Below are positions 1-8,297 of a DNA stretch of 32,970 nucleotides, piece after piece. The DNA comes from Candidatus Gastranaerophilales bacterium (GTDB taxonomy: Bacteria; Cyanobacteriota; Vampirovibrionia; Gastranaerophilales; Gastranaerophilaceae): NCBI GenBank assembly GCA_947589115.1, contig CANPZP010000017.1, positions 1-32,970 of the forward strand, in the 5' to 3' direction. The stretch's first letter is position 1; each line of letters starts with the position of its first letter. The notes below the pieces were generated by a model. The model ran no database searches. It saw nothing but the letters and a program-made list of their open reading frames with translations, and was not told the origin of the DNA. A program made the translations under genes and the position numbers.

Positions 1-266
1 TGTCTGATGAAATTAGCATTAGCATCAGGATTCGAAGTACAACCGTAATCTTCACATATTCCGGTAAAATCGCTGCCATTTCTTAATTCTCCGTAAATAG
101 CAGGTTTTTCGAACATTCCTGCTCTTTTATATAAGCCGGGGTTTAAAAATTCATTTCTGTCACAGCCAATTTGTTCAGCATACTTGTCGCCCTGCTTGTT
201 TAATTTAGCCATCCCGAATGAAGGTGTGCACTTAGATGTCATTGCCGGTGAAATACCATTAATCAT
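1..266 (-). CDS. Unknown small protein, 3' end beyond the window
   Basis: An open frame of 88 codons starts at an ATG behind an AAGAAAGGA ribosome site and runs off the left edge without a stop. The visible protein begins MINGISPAMTSKC and has the segment TPSFGMAKLNKQG near the N-terminus. It has no signal peptide or membrane segment. Five cysteines are visible (C13, C35, and three toward the visible end), including a CEDYGC pattern. I do not recognise the family. The short Asn/Ile/Ser N-terminus with a PSF box resembles the protein encoded at 24964-25239. It lies 88 bases downstream of proA on the same strand, with only a weak hairpin between them, so it may or may not share that transcript. 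Confidence 0.7.
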   Translation of the reverse strand, partial: MINGISPAMTSKCTPSFGMAKLNKQGDKYAEQIGCDRNEFLNPGLYKRAGMFEKPAIYGELRNGSDFTGICEDYGCTSNPDANANFIR

Positions 267-354
267 ACTTATTTTCCTTTCTTTGTATATTAATTAACTA
301 TTTTAATGAATTATGACTATCTAAAACACATAAATATTAATAATTGCTTAAATG

Positions 355-1608
355 TTAAGAATTTTTAATAAAATGTCTTTTACCCGAAACAAAATCACTA
401 ACGATATCACCGTTTCCATAGAGTCTGTATTTATATATTGTCAAACCATCAAGTCCGACAGGGCCTCTGGCATGAGTTTTATTGGCGGAAATCCCAACTT
501 CTGCGCCAAACCCGTATCTGAATCCGTCGGCAAACCTTGTGGATATATTTTGATATACCCCCGCAGAATCTACATACATCATGAATTTTTCAGCATTTTG
601 CTCATTTTCAGTCATAATACAGTCCGTATGTCCTGAACCGTATGTATTAATATGATTTATTGCTTCATCAATATTATCTACAATTTTTATTGAAACTACT
701 TTATCTGAATACTCCTTATGCCAATTTTCAGGATTAAAAATAACTTTAACTCCGTTATCTTTATACGCATTTAACAATTTATCAGAGATTTTATGAGCAA
801 TATTTTTATGTATAAGTATGGATTCAACAGCGTTACAGGCACTCGGATATTGGCATTTTGCATCAATACAGACATTAATTGTTTTATCTGTATTTGCAAA
901 TTCATCTATATAAATATGGCAAACTCCGTCAGCGTGACCAAGCACAGGTATTTTAGTATTTGATTTAATAAATTTAACAAGAGTATTTGAACCCCTCGGT
1001 ATAATTAAATCTATATATTCATCCATATTCAAAAGTTCAGTAACATCTTCTCTTGAATATACTAAACTAATCATATTTTTGGGGAATGCATCAATTTTAT
1101 TCAGTGTATTATTAATAATATTATATATGCAGGTATTTGTATTTGAAGCTTCTTTTCCGCCCTTTAAAATAACTGCGTTTGAAGATTTGACGGCAAGAGA
1201 AGATATTTGAGTAATTACATCCGGTCTTGCTTCAAAAATAACCGCAATAACACCAATAGGACATGAAATTTTTTTCAATTTAATTCCCTCAGAGATATTC
1301 CTCTCCCATATAATTTTATTAACGGGATTTTCTAAGCCGGAAATATCAATAACTCCCTGAATCATGTCACGAATTTTATTTTCATCAAGTTTCAGTCTGT
1401 TATATAAACTTTGAGATAGTTCGTTTGTTTTTAATAGATGCTGTGCATCTGCCAAATCAAGCTTATTAGCTTCGATTATATTTGTAATATTATTTTTTAA
1501 CTCATCCGCAATCGATTTCAAAGCAAAGTTTTTAACTTCATCTGTTAATTTCAGGGCATTAACCGATGCCAGTTTAGATTTTCTTGCAATATCAAGAATA
1601 CTACTCAT
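355..1608 (-). CDS. proA: Gamma-glutamyl phosphate reductase (glutamate-5-semialdehyde dehydrogenase)
   Basis: Second step of proline synthesis: NADPH-dependent reduction of gamma-glutamyl phosphate to glutamate-5-semialdehyde, in the cytoplasm. The 417 residues are the usual full length for ProA. Family signatures include the cofactor-domain segment GVIAVIFEARPDV (about 119-131), LKGGKEA (148-154), and the catalytic cysteine C258 in YPSACNAVE. The C-terminal part has RFADGFRYGFGAEVGIS and HARGPVGLDGLT, both typical of the family. The ATG follows a strong TAGGAGGG ribosome site. It sits 8 bases behind proB, as expected because the two enzymes handle a labile intermediate. Identity is very secure. 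Confidence 0.97.
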   Translation of the reverse strand: MSSILDIARKSKLASVNALKLTDEVKNFALKSIADELKNNITNIIEANKLDLADAQHLLKTNELSQSLYNRLKLDENKIRDMIQGVIDISGLENPVNKIIWERNISEGIKLKKISCPIGVIAVIFEARPDVITQISSLAVKSSNAVILKGGKEASNTNTCIYNIINNTLNKIDAFPKNMISLVYSREDVTELLNMDEYIDLIIPRGSNTLVKFIKSNTKIPVLGHADGVCHIYIDEFANTDKTINVCIDAKCQYPSACNAVESILIHKNIAHKISDKLLNAYKDNGVKVIFNPENWHKEYSDKVVSIKIVDNIDEAINHINTYGSGHTDCIMTENEQNAEKFMMYVDSAGVYQNISTRFADGFRYGFGAEVGISANKTHARGPVGLDGLTIYKYRLYGNGDIVSDFVSGKRHFIKNS

Positions 1609-1616
1609 TAACCCTC

Positions 1617-2741
1617 CTAAAGAACAGCGATATTATCCTTTGTAATAACCGCATCATAATTTTTATGACCGAGTATATTAAAAATATTGTCTGAATGAAT
1701 TCCGATAACTTTACGGCAATCATCCGAGCAATAGTTAGCAATGCCTCTTGCAAACTCAACATTATTTTCATCTAAAACGGAAACAACATCTCCTCTGTCG
1801 AAATTTCCGTTAACTTTTAATATACCTATTGCCAATAAACTTTTATCTTTTTCAATTACAGCTTTTTTAGCCCCTTCGTTAACGATAATTTGTCCGGTAA
1901 TATTTGTGGCATAAGCAATCCATCTGCGTTTTTGAGAAAGCTGCTCAACGGGATAAAAAATTGTACCTGATTTTTCACCTGAGAATAAACGTTTAATAAT
2001 ATTAGGAGATTTACCGTTTGCAATAATAGCGGTACCTCCTGAGTGTGTAACAACCTTAACCGCTTGTATTTTTGAGCGCATTCCGCCTCGTCCGCCCAAG
2101 GAAGCATTTTGACCGTAATTCTCTATTTCAGAGGTTATTTCATGGACTTCATCAATATGCTTTGCGTTCGGGTTTTCCTTCGGATTATCATCATACAATC
2201 CGTCAACATCAGATAAAATAACTAATAAATCCGCATCTAATTTACCTGCTACTAAAGCTGAGAGTTTATCATTATCAGAAAAACTAACCCCGTAGACAGA
2301 CTCTTCAAGCTCTGATGATGAAACCGTGTCATTTTGATTAATAATGGGAATAACCCTTAAATCTATTAAAGTATTAAGAACATTGCTTAAACTGAGATAA
2401 CGGACTCTGTTATTAAAATCATCTTCAGTGAGAAGCACTTGAGCCGTATTTATGGAATATTTTCCAAATCCGTCCTCATATATAGACATTAACTGACACT
2501 GACCAACGGCGGCACAAGCTTGTTTTACAGCTAATGATTCGGATGATGAAACTTTTAATCTTTTTGACCCGAGTCCAACTGCGCCGGAAGTTACTATAAT
2601 TACTTCTTTTCCCATATAATGAAGTTTTGATATTTCTTCAATAAAAGAATATATTCTTGATAAAGAAATTTCTTTATCGTCATTTCTTAATACATTAGTT
2701 CCGAATTTAAATACAATTCTTTTAGCATCACTTATATTCAT
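1617..2741 (-). CDS. proB: Glutamate 5-kinase with C-terminal PUA domain
   Basis: First committed step of proline synthesis: ATP-dependent phosphorylation of glutamate. The amino-acid-kinase domain occupies about residues 7-260, with FKFGTNVL at the start (11-18), TSGAVGLGSK (51-60), IINQNDTVS (133-141), LSDVDGLYDDNP (176-187) and the glycine-rich loop GGRGGMRSK (216-224). A PUA domain fills about 280-360; 374 residues is the normal length for the PUA-containing form. In E. coli ProB, proline feedback acts through the kinase domain, so regulation by proline is likely but not shown here. No clear Shine-Dalgarno precedes the ATG. It is 35 bases downstream of the ykgJ-like gene and probably read with it and with proA. 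Confidence 0.96.
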   Translation of the reverse strand: MNISDAKRIVFKFGTNVLRNDDKEISLSRIYSFIEEISKLHYMGKEVIIVTSGAVGLGSKRLKVSSSESLAVKQACAAVGQCQLMSIYEDGFGKYSINTAQVLLTEDDFNNRVRYLSLSNVLNTLIDLRVIPIINQNDTVSSSELEESVYGVSFSDNDKLSALVAGKLDADLLVILSDVDGLYDDNPKENPNAKHIDEVHEITSEIENYGQNASLGGRGGMRSKIQAVKVVTHSGGTAIIANGKSPNIIKRLFSGEKSGTIFYPVEQLSQKRRWIAYATNITGQIIVNEGAKKAVIEKDKSLLAIGILKVNGNFDRGDVVSVLDENNVEFARGIANYCSDDCRKVIGIHSDNIFNILGHKNYDAVITKDNIAVL

Positions 2742-2776
2742 AATATAAATTATAAATTATAAATACTTTTAAGCAA

Positions 2777-3175
2777 TTATTTATTTAGTTTATCAAAAAC
2801 TTCTTTAAATGATTCAATGGGAACAAACTTATAACCGCAATTTTCAGACATAACTGCACCCATTTTAAATATAATCTCGGAAGGATATCTTCTGCAAATA
2901 CCGGGTCTTAACTTATGGATTTTACATATTCTTTTTTCCGCATCAAAATTATTACACTTAAATACAAGTCCGTTTTCATCCTCTCCTATGACCTCCAAAT
3001 AGGTATAAAAAGGATGCAATTTTTTTAATTTTTCAAACTCTTCTACATCTGTAATCATCTTTTTTCTTGTGTTAACATAGATTTTTGTACAACAATCGCC
3101 GCAGCGTTTACATTCACCCTGCCTGTAATAATTTCTTTTTAAAATATATTTGTAAAAAAATTTTTTAATATCCAT
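2777..3175 (-). CDS. YkgJ-type cysteine-cluster protein
   Basis: A 132-residue protein of the CxxCxxCC (YkgJ, PF03692) family, thought to bind zinc or an iron-sulfur cluster. The signature is CKRCGDCC at C22, C25, C28 and C29. Further conserved cysteines follow at C74 (FKCNNFD), C84 (RICKIH), C94 (RPGICRRYP) and C113 (ENCGYKF), the usual family layout. The N-terminus is rich in Lys, Tyr and Phe and has no signal peptide. It is the first gene of a probable operon with proB and proA, and is divergent from uvrC with only 46 bases between starts. Its substrate is unknown; the proline context may be only operon sharing. Members of this family have been linked to metal-dependent modification, but I cannot assign a reaction. 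Confidence 0.88.
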   Translation of the reverse strand: MDIKKFFYKYILKRNYYRQGECKRCGDCCTKIYVNTRKKMITDVEEFEKLKKLHPFYTYLEVIGEDENGLVFKCNNFDAEKRICKIHKLRPGICRRYPSEIIFKMGAVMSENCGYKFVPIESFKEVFDKLNK

Positions 3176-3182
3176 ATACAGT

Positions 3183-3191
3183 ATTATATCA
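3183..3191 (-). promoter_or_regulatory. Extended -10 promoter for the ykgJ-proB-proA operon
   Basis: On the minus strand the bases read TGATATAAT, a perfect TGN-TATAAT extended -10 element. Its last T is 7 bases before the ATG of the ykgJ-like gene, so the predicted start of transcription is at or within one or two bases of the start codon. No Shine-Dalgarno lies upstream of that ATG, which fits a leaderless mRNA. No good -35 box is seen, as is allowed for extended -10 promoters. Confidence 0.55.
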
Positions 3192-3221
3192 GGATTATTA
3201 AAACTATTGTAAAATATAAGT

Positions 3222-5072
3222 ATGGATATAAAATCACAGTTAAAATTAATTCCGGAGTCAAGCGGTTCTTATCAATTTTATGATAAGAATAATACAATTA
3301 TTTATGTCGGGAAAGCAAAAAACCTAAAAAGAAGAGTATCAAGCTATTTTAATAAAAAACATACGAGCGTAAAGCTCTTAATTATGGTGCCTCAAATTGA
3401 AAAAATAGAATTTATAATAACAAATTCAGAAGTTGAAGCGTTAATTTTAGAATCACACTTGATAAAAAAATATAAACCTAAATATAACGTATTACTAAAA
3501 GATGATAAAAAATTCCCGTATTTCTTAATTACTGAGGAAGAATATCCGAGAATACTGGTAATAAGAAAACGGAACAAAAATCCCATAAAAGGTAAATATT
3601 TCGGCCCATATACCAACGGTAAATCAATGTATACAACACTTGATTTATTAAAAAAATTATTTCCTCTAAAACAGTGCAAGACTCCAAAATTTAAAGACAG
3701 ACCATGCATATACTATCAAATAGGAAGATGTATGGCGCCATGTCAAAAAATGATTAGCCCTCAGGAATACCAAAAACTTATTAAAAATGTTGAATTATTT
3801 TTATCAGGCAAACAAATGCAGCTTGTAAATGAATTAAAATCACTAATGGAGAAATATTCACAGTCCCAGGAGTATGAGAAAGCAATCAAGTATCGTGACA
3901 GCTATTTCGATGTTTTAAAAACAATAGAAAAGCAAAAAGTTGTTTATGAAAATACAAAAATAAATCAAGATATAATATCAATAAGTATGAATGAATATAT
4001 TGGAAGCATATCACTGCTTCAAATAAGAGACGGCAGGCTTACAAACAAAAAAGATTTTGAAATTTCAAAATCAGACTATGACAGCGAAGATGAAATTATT
4101 TCTTATTTTATAAAAGAATACTATCAAATGTCAGGAACGGATGATATTCCGAATGAAATATTATTTTCTGCCCCAATAAATAAAGAAGAAAAAGAAATTC
4201 TTGAAAAATGGCTAAGCGAAATAAGAGGAAAAAAAGTAATAATAAATCCGAATACTACCAAAAAGAATGAAGAAATCCTTGAACTGGCGCTGAAAAATTC
4301 AAACTATCATCTTGAAGAAATGAAAATTAAATCACTTCAAGAAATCCAAAGTAATTATAATCAAACCGGTGCATACATACAAGAAAAACTCGGGTTAAAA
4401 AACTTCCCGCACCGTGTGGAATGCTTTGATATATCACATATTCAAGGAACAAATACCGTTGCATCAATGGTAAGTTTCTATAACGGTGTGCCTAAAAAAA
4501 GTGAATACAAAAGATTTAAAATAAGAACCACTGAAGAAGGTAAACCTGATGATTTTAAATCTATGCGGGAAGTAATAAAAAGACGTTATTCAAGACTATT
4601 AAACGAAAAACAGGAATTTCCCGACCTGATTATTATAGACGGAGGAAAAGGACAGCTCTCAAGCGCCGTTGAAATTCTTAACGAAATCGGAGTTAAAAAT
4701 CAAGATATAATATCGTTAGCTAAACGAATAGAAGAAGTGTTTATTCCGAATAAATCAACCTCCGTTATATTCCCCGCTAATTCACAGGCACTTTATTTCT
4801 TTCAGCGCATAAGAGATGAAGCCCACAGATTCGCAATTACCTATCACAGAAAACTGAGAGATAAAAATGCTCTTCAATCTGAACTTGATAATATTAAAGG
4901 GCTTTACGGAAAAAATAAAAAAATATTAATTGAAAAATATTCCGGTATTTCTAAAATATCTAAATTAACACTGCAGGAACTTATGCTTCTTTTAACCGAA
5001 AAACAAGCACATTTAGTTTATGATTATTTTAATAAAGAATCAAAAAAACTTGACAGTGAAAAACCACACTGA
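3222..5072 (+). CDS. uvrC: Excinuclease ABC subunit C
   Basis: UvrC makes the two incisions around bulky DNA lesions in nucleotide excision repair, acting with UvrA and UvrB (not in this window). At 616 residues it is full length. The GIY-YIG nuclease domain is at about 12-92, with GSYQFY and IYVGKAKNLKRRV carrying the catalytic arginine. The cysteine-rich segment CIYYQIGRCMAPCQ follows near 160. The UVR (UvrB-binding) motif is near 200-235. The RNase H-like nuclease domain has CFDISH (401-406), IDGGKGQL (from 472) and DEAHRF (from 532). The C-terminus holds helix-hairpin-helix repeats, somewhat degenerate (IKGLYGKNKKILIEKY). There is no clear Shine-Dalgarno; a TAAAAT element ends 7 bases before the ATG, suggesting a leaderless start. 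The DUF815 gene follows after 24 bases. Confidence 0.97.
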   Translation: MDIKSQLKLIPESSGSYQFYDKNNTIIYVGKAKNLKRRVSSYFNKKHTSVKLLIMVPQIEKIEFIITNSEVEALILESHLIKKYKPKYNVLLKDDKKFPYFLITEEEYPRILVIRKRNKNPIKGKYFGPYTNGKSMYTTLDLLKKLFPLKQCKTPKFKDRPCIYYQIGRCMAPCQKMISPQEYQKLIKNVELFLSGKQMQLVNELKSLMEKYSQSQEYEKAIKYRDSYFDVLKTIEKQKVVYENTKINQDIISISMNEYIGSISLLQIRDGRLTNKKDFEISKSDYDSEDEIISYFIKEYYQMSGTDDIPNEILFSAPINKEEKEILEKWLSEIRGKKVIINPNTTKKNEEILELALKNSNYHLEEMKIKSLQEIQSNYNQTGAYIQEKLGLKNFPHRVECFDISHIQGTNTVASMVSFYNGVPKKSEYKRFKIRTTEEGKPDDFKSMREVIKRRYSRLLNEKQEFPDLIIIDGGKGQLSSAVEILNEIGVKNQDIISLAKRIEEVFIPNKSTSVIFPANSQALYFFQRIRDEAHRFAITYHRKLRDKNALQSELDNIKGLYGKNKKILIEKYSGISKISKLTLQELMLLLTEKQAHLVYDYFNKESKKLDSEKPH

Positions 5073-5096
5073 TACCATATGAAAAAGGCTTAAAAT

Positions 5097-6308
5097 ATGA
5101 GTAATAACACAATTGCGCTACTTTTAATTTCAGTATTTAAAAACATTATAAAAGATAATGCAGTTAATTCTTATATCAATTTTTTATCTGCCGTCGATAA
5201 CAACGAATGCTTTGTTGATTTATTAAAAAAATACTCAGATTTTATTAATATTCTCTATGATAAACAAGAAAATCAGAATATATATGATTACATAAAAAAA
5301 TTACTTTATGAGGATAATAATATAATTTCAAGAGGATGTTCAAATTCACAAAAAGCAAACGAGCAAATACTCGAAACGGCAAGATTTGAATTAAAACAAA
5401 TCGATTTACTTTTGAATAATGATTATGAATATATTAAATCAACTTTAATATCAAGATTTCCGCACAGTACAAAAATTATAGAACATCTTCCCGTATTTTA
5501 TACAACAAAAAATAAACCCTTTAATCTTGAAGATATAACGGCATCATATAAAAAGAACGGCTACGGTATTTATTCTTGCTACAGCGCTTTTAAATACACT
5601 AAAAATAAAGAAATAATACCCGTAAAATATTTTGATACGATAACATTTAATGACTTAAAAAATTATGAGTACCAAAAAGAAATTCTTAAGAAAAATACTT
5701 TGGCATTCATAAACAATAAAGAAGCAAATAACGTTTTATTATACGGTGACAGAGGATGCGGGAAATCGTCATCAGTCAAAGCACTAATTAATGAGTACAA
5801 AGAATATAATTTAAAAATAATACAAGTATTTAAAGACAGCTTTATATATTTGGGCGAACTGTTTGATGAAATAAGAGATTTACCTTTAAAATTTATTATA
5901 TTCGCAGATGATATATCATTTGATGAAAATGATAAAGATTTTTCATCAATAAAAGCCGTGTTAGAAGGCTCGTTATCCAATAAACCTTCAAATGCCGTAA
6001 TATATGCCACCACGAACAGAATACATCTGGTTAAAGAAAGTTTCTCATCAAGAGGCGGAGATGAAATTCATCTGAATGATACAATCGATGAAATAACATC
6101 CTTGTCTGACAGGTTCGGAATAATGCTTACATATTCCCTTCTGAATAAAAACGAATATATTGAAATAGTGGAAAAAATTGCATCGGATTGCTGTGTCGAA
6201 ATAAACGATGAATTAAGAAAAAAAGCCGAAGAATTTGCCCTCTTAAAAGGAATCCGCACCCCAAGAGTCGCACGTCAGTTTATATGCGATTACGTAAATA
6301 TGATGTAA
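5097..6308 (+). CDS. DUF815-family AAA+ ATPase
   Basis: A 403-residue ATP-binding protein matching the DUF815 (PF05673) family in layout. The N-terminal 200 residues are helical and variable. They are followed by a P-loop GDRGCGKSS (217-225), a Walker B IIFADD (D271, D272), the sensor-like segment YATTNR with HLVKESF after it, and a C-terminal lid with RTPRVARQFI. It is cytoplasmic, without signal peptide or membrane segment. The biochemical role of this family is not established; its architecture resembles the AAA+ clamp-loader/RuvB group. It lies between uvrC and an LptF-type gene in one direction, with an AAGG ribosome site, and is probably co-transcribed. Family call is confident; function is unknown. 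Confidence 0.88.
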   Translation: MSNNTIALLLISVFKNIIKDNAVNSYINFLSAVDNNECFVDLLKKYSDFINILYDKQENQNIYDYIKKLLYEDNNIISRGCSNSQKANEQILETARFELKQIDLLLNNDYEYIKSTLISRFPHSTKIIEHLPVFYTTKNKPFNLEDITASYKKNGYGIYSCYSAFKYTKNKEIIPVKYFDTITFNDLKNYEYQKEILKKNTLAFINNKEANNVLLYGDRGCGKSSSVKALINEYKEYNLKIIQVFKDSFIYLGELFDEIRDLPLKFIIFADDISFDENDKDFSSIKAVLEGSLSNKPSNAVIYATTNRIHLVKESFSSRGGDEIHLNDTIDEITSLSDRFGIMLTYSLLNKNEYIEIVEKIASDCCVEINDELRKKAEEFALLKGIRTPRVARQFICDYVNMM

Positions 6309-6337
6309 TTTATTATTTTTTGGTTTAAAATTTATTT

Positions 6338-7456
6338 ATGAAATCACTGCTTAAATTTACAATTTTAGATAAATTTTTATTAAAACAAGTTATTGAAGTA
6401 TTCTTTTTAGGAGTTGTCGTATTTACTTCAATTATATTTGCTTCAGATACATTTATATCATTAATTAAACAGATATCTACTTATGGGATGTCAATGAATA
6501 TAGCATTAATGATTATAATGTTAAATCTTCCCGCCGTAATTGTTATGACAATACCTATGAGCGTACTTTTCTCAACCGTCATGACTATAAATAAAATGTG
6601 TCTGCAATCAGAAATAACTATTCTGAAAGCATGTTCTATCAGCATTAAAAGAATATCAAAACCTCTGTTTTTATTCGGGTTTATTATGGCACTTTTAACG
6701 TTTTTTATAAATGAAACAGTAGTTCCTTTAACGACATCACAATCTAAAACCCTTGCACTCTATGCTCTGGTGCAAAGAAATATTCCGGAAGGTAAAAGAA
6801 ATTTTACTATAAAAGAACTTAAAGACGGTAATAAACTTAAAAGATTATTCTATGTTGAAAAATGTGAAGATAAACAATTTTCTAACGTATCCATTCTGGA
6901 TTTATCAAATGATGATAAAGTACAAATACTTCAGGCAAAAACCGGTACTTCTGTTATTGAAGGCTGGCAGTTTGACAATGCTTCCGTTTATACAATATCA
7001 AAAGAAGGTAAAACCCTTAATACTTCTTGGATTGAAAAATCTATTGTTGATTTCGGTACGGATATTCAGTCCCAGCTTAATAAAAAAGATGACGGTTCGG
7101 ATTTAAATGTTATACAACTGACTCATTATCTTAAAAATAATACAGACAGTAATTTATCCCCCGAAACTCAAGTGAAATATCAGGTGCAATTTTGGGAAAA
7201 AATGGCTCTTCCAGTTACTACTTTAGCTTTTGTTTTACTTGGTATTCCTTTAGCTATAACTCCTCCCAGAGTAAGACATAATCGTGGACTTTTATTTTCT
7301 ATAGGCGTTATCTTCTGCTATTACATTATTCGTGCTTTTTCAATGTCTTTAGGGCTGAATCAAACAATTTCACCATTTTTCGCGGCAAATCTTCCCAACA
7401 TAATCCTTATAATTATTGGCTTTATACTTTTTTATAATAAATCAGAAAAAGTATAA
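6338..7456 (+). CDS. LptF/LptG-family permease (YjgP/YjgQ)
   Basis: Inner-membrane component of the lipopolysaccharide export ABC transporter, which with LptB extracts LPS and passes it to LptC and LptA. The 372 residues show the family pattern: about three N-terminal membrane segments (about 14-36, 52-80, 102-124), a periplasmic beta-jellyroll region of about 150 residues, and three C-terminal membrane segments. The first periplasmic stretch has FASDTFISLIKQISTYGMS, and the last cytoplasmic loop has PLAITPPRVRHNRGL, both typical. I cannot decide between LptF and LptG. It follows the DUF815 gene by 29 bases with a poor ribosome site. Its presence implies an LPS-type outer membrane or a related glycolipid. 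Confidence 0.9.
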   Translation: MKSLLKFTILDKFLLKQVIEVFFLGVVVFTSIIFASDTFISLIKQISTYGMSMNIALMIIMLNLPAVIVMTIPMSVLFSTVMTINKMCLQSEITILKACSISIKRISKPLFLFGFIMALLTFFINETVVPLTTSQSKTLALYALVQRNIPEGKRNFTIKELKDGNKLKRLFYVEKCEDKQFSNVSILDLSNDDKVQILQAKTGTSVIEGWQFDNASVYTISKEGKTLNTSWIEKSIVDFGTDIQSQLNKKDDGSDLNVIQLTHYLKNNTDSNLSPETQVKYQVQFWEKMALPVTTLAFVLLGIPLAITPPRVRHNRGLLFSIGVIFCYYIIRAFSMSLGLNQTISPFFAANLPNIILIIIGFILFYNKSEKV

Positions 7457-7489
7457 TATTAAGATTTGTAAATTTTAAATTTAAAAATT

Positions 7490-7510
7490 TTTATATATCG
7501 AATATATAAA
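7490..7510. repeat. Perfect 9-bp inverted repeat
   Basis: TTTATATAT is followed after CGA by its exact complement ATATATAAA. It sits 34 bases past the lptF-type stop. The arms are all A/T, so it is a weak candidate for transcript-end structure or a protein-binding palindrome. The surrounding 255-base gap (7457-7711) also holds the promoter and leader of the next gene. Confidence 0.4.
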
Positions 7511-7611
7511 TAGAATATAAAAAGAAAATAATAAATATTTAATAAATACATATAATTTTAAATATAAAAATGGCTTAAAGGCAAACTGCGAGCTAATTTT
7601 AAAGGTATATT

Positions 7612-7620
7612 GGTATAATA
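7612..7620 (+). promoter_or_regulatory. Extended -10 promoter of the coiled-coil protein gene
   Basis: The sequence TGGTATAAT is a perfect TGN-TATAAT extended -10. No convincing -35 is seen. The predicted transcription start is near 7627, giving a leader of about 85 bases before the ATG at 7712, unusually long for this window. Confidence 0.6.
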
Positions 7621-7640
7621 AAACAAATACTGACTTTGTT

Positions 7641-7653
7641 AGGCAATTTGCCT
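7641..7653. promoter_or_regulatory. Short GC-rich palindrome in the leader
   Basis: AGGCAA and TTGCCT flank a single T, a perfect palindrome of 13 bases lying just after the predicted transcription start. The outer copy AAAGGCAAA at 7578-7586 is complementary to TTTGCCTTT at 7647-7655, so the element also has a partner on the other side of the promoter. This placement suits an operator, but no regulator is identified. Confidence 0.4.
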
Positions 7654-7678
7654 TTAAAAAAAGTTTTTATATAAGTGT

Positions 7679-7712
7679 GGTTAGTTAAATCTGGGAAAAG
7701 GTAGGTTAGTTA
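7679..7712 (+). repeat. Direct repeat in the 5' leader, covering the ribosome site
   Basis: GGTTAGTTA occurs at 7679-7687 and again at 7704-7712, the second copy running into the A of the start codon. Both copies are complementary to AACTAACC in the 3' untranslated region of the same gene (8251-8258). The AGG at 7703-7705 is part of the likely ribosome site. Confidence 0.6.
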
Positions 7713-8233
7713 TGGGTTATGCTTTATTTGCGAATCGTAAGATTTATTACACAAATCTTATTTTTAGTATTCAACAACAACTTGACAATATAACTCAACA
7801 AAAAATGAGTTTAATGAATTTTTCAGGCAACATTAGTGACGGTCAAGTAACGGTTGACGAAATTGCATCAGATGCATCAAATTTGTCAAATTACAAAGAT
7901 TATTTAGCCGGAGCAGATGCATATGCTAACAAAGCAGATGATGAAGGCGGAGCTGCGACTTCTATAGGAGAAATCGGAGGAATGGCTGCTCAACAAAACA
8001 ACAGTGAAGAATACTTAGCATCAATTGCTGAAATGCTGAATAAATCTGTTAATGAAGCATATTCAAAACAGTATTCAAAGAAATTAGAAATTTTAGAAAA
8101 TCAGTTAGATATGAAACAAAAACAGTTAGAAACAAAATTAACGGCAGCTCAATCACAATTACAAACAATTGAACAGGCTGAAGCTCAAGCAATTCAACAA
8201 GCAACTCCTAAATTTGCAGGACTTCAGGGATAA
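7712..8233 (+). CDS. Unknown coiled-coil protein, probably highly expressed
   Basis: A 173-residue protein of no family I can name. Residues 1-35 are helical and glutamine-rich (IQQQLDNITQQKMSL). The middle (about 45-105) is rich in Ala, Gly, Asp and Ser. Residues about 110-163 form a strong coiled coil with regular heptads (KKLEILENQLDMKQKQLE). The protein ends in PKFAGLQG. It has one short hydrophobic patch but no true signal peptide or membrane span, and no cysteine. It is monocistronic, with its own extended -10 promoter, an AGGTAGG ribosome site and a strong terminator. Codon use is cleaner than in neighbouring genes, suggesting high expression. The layout recalls small exported or structural helical proteins such as secretion-system filaments, but that is speculation. 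Confidence 0.82.
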   Translation: MGYALFANRKIYYTNLIFSIQQQLDNITQQKMSLMNFSGNISDGQVTVDEIASDASNLSNYKDYLAGADAYANKADDEGGAATSIGEIGGMAAQQNNSEEYLASIAEMLNKSVNEAYSKQYSKKLEILENQLDMKQKQLETKLTAAQSQLQTIEQAEAQAIQQATPKFAGLQG

Positions 8234-8250
8234 AAAATCATAACTGGCTA

Positions 8251-8267
8251 AACTAACCGAACTAACT
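8251..8267 (+). repeat. 3'-UTR repeat complementary to the 5' leader
   Basis: AACTAACC (8251-8258) and AACTAACT (8260-8267) lie between the stop codon and the terminator. The first is the exact complement of GGTTAGTT at 7679-7686 and 7704-7711; the second matches over seven bases. Base pairing would bring the two mRNA ends together over the ribosome site. Confidence 0.55.
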
Positions 8268-8270
8268 GAG

Positions 8271-8297
8271 AAAACGACCTTAACGGGTCGTTTTTTT
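8271..8297 (+). terminator. Strong intrinsic terminator, usable from both strands
   Basis: The stem AAAACGACC pairs with GGTCGTTTT across a six-base loop and is followed by a run of T on the plus strand. The A run on the other side gives a shorter U-tract for the minus strand, so it probably also ends the seven-gene minus-strand unit whose last stop codon is at 8296. Confidence 0.85.
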
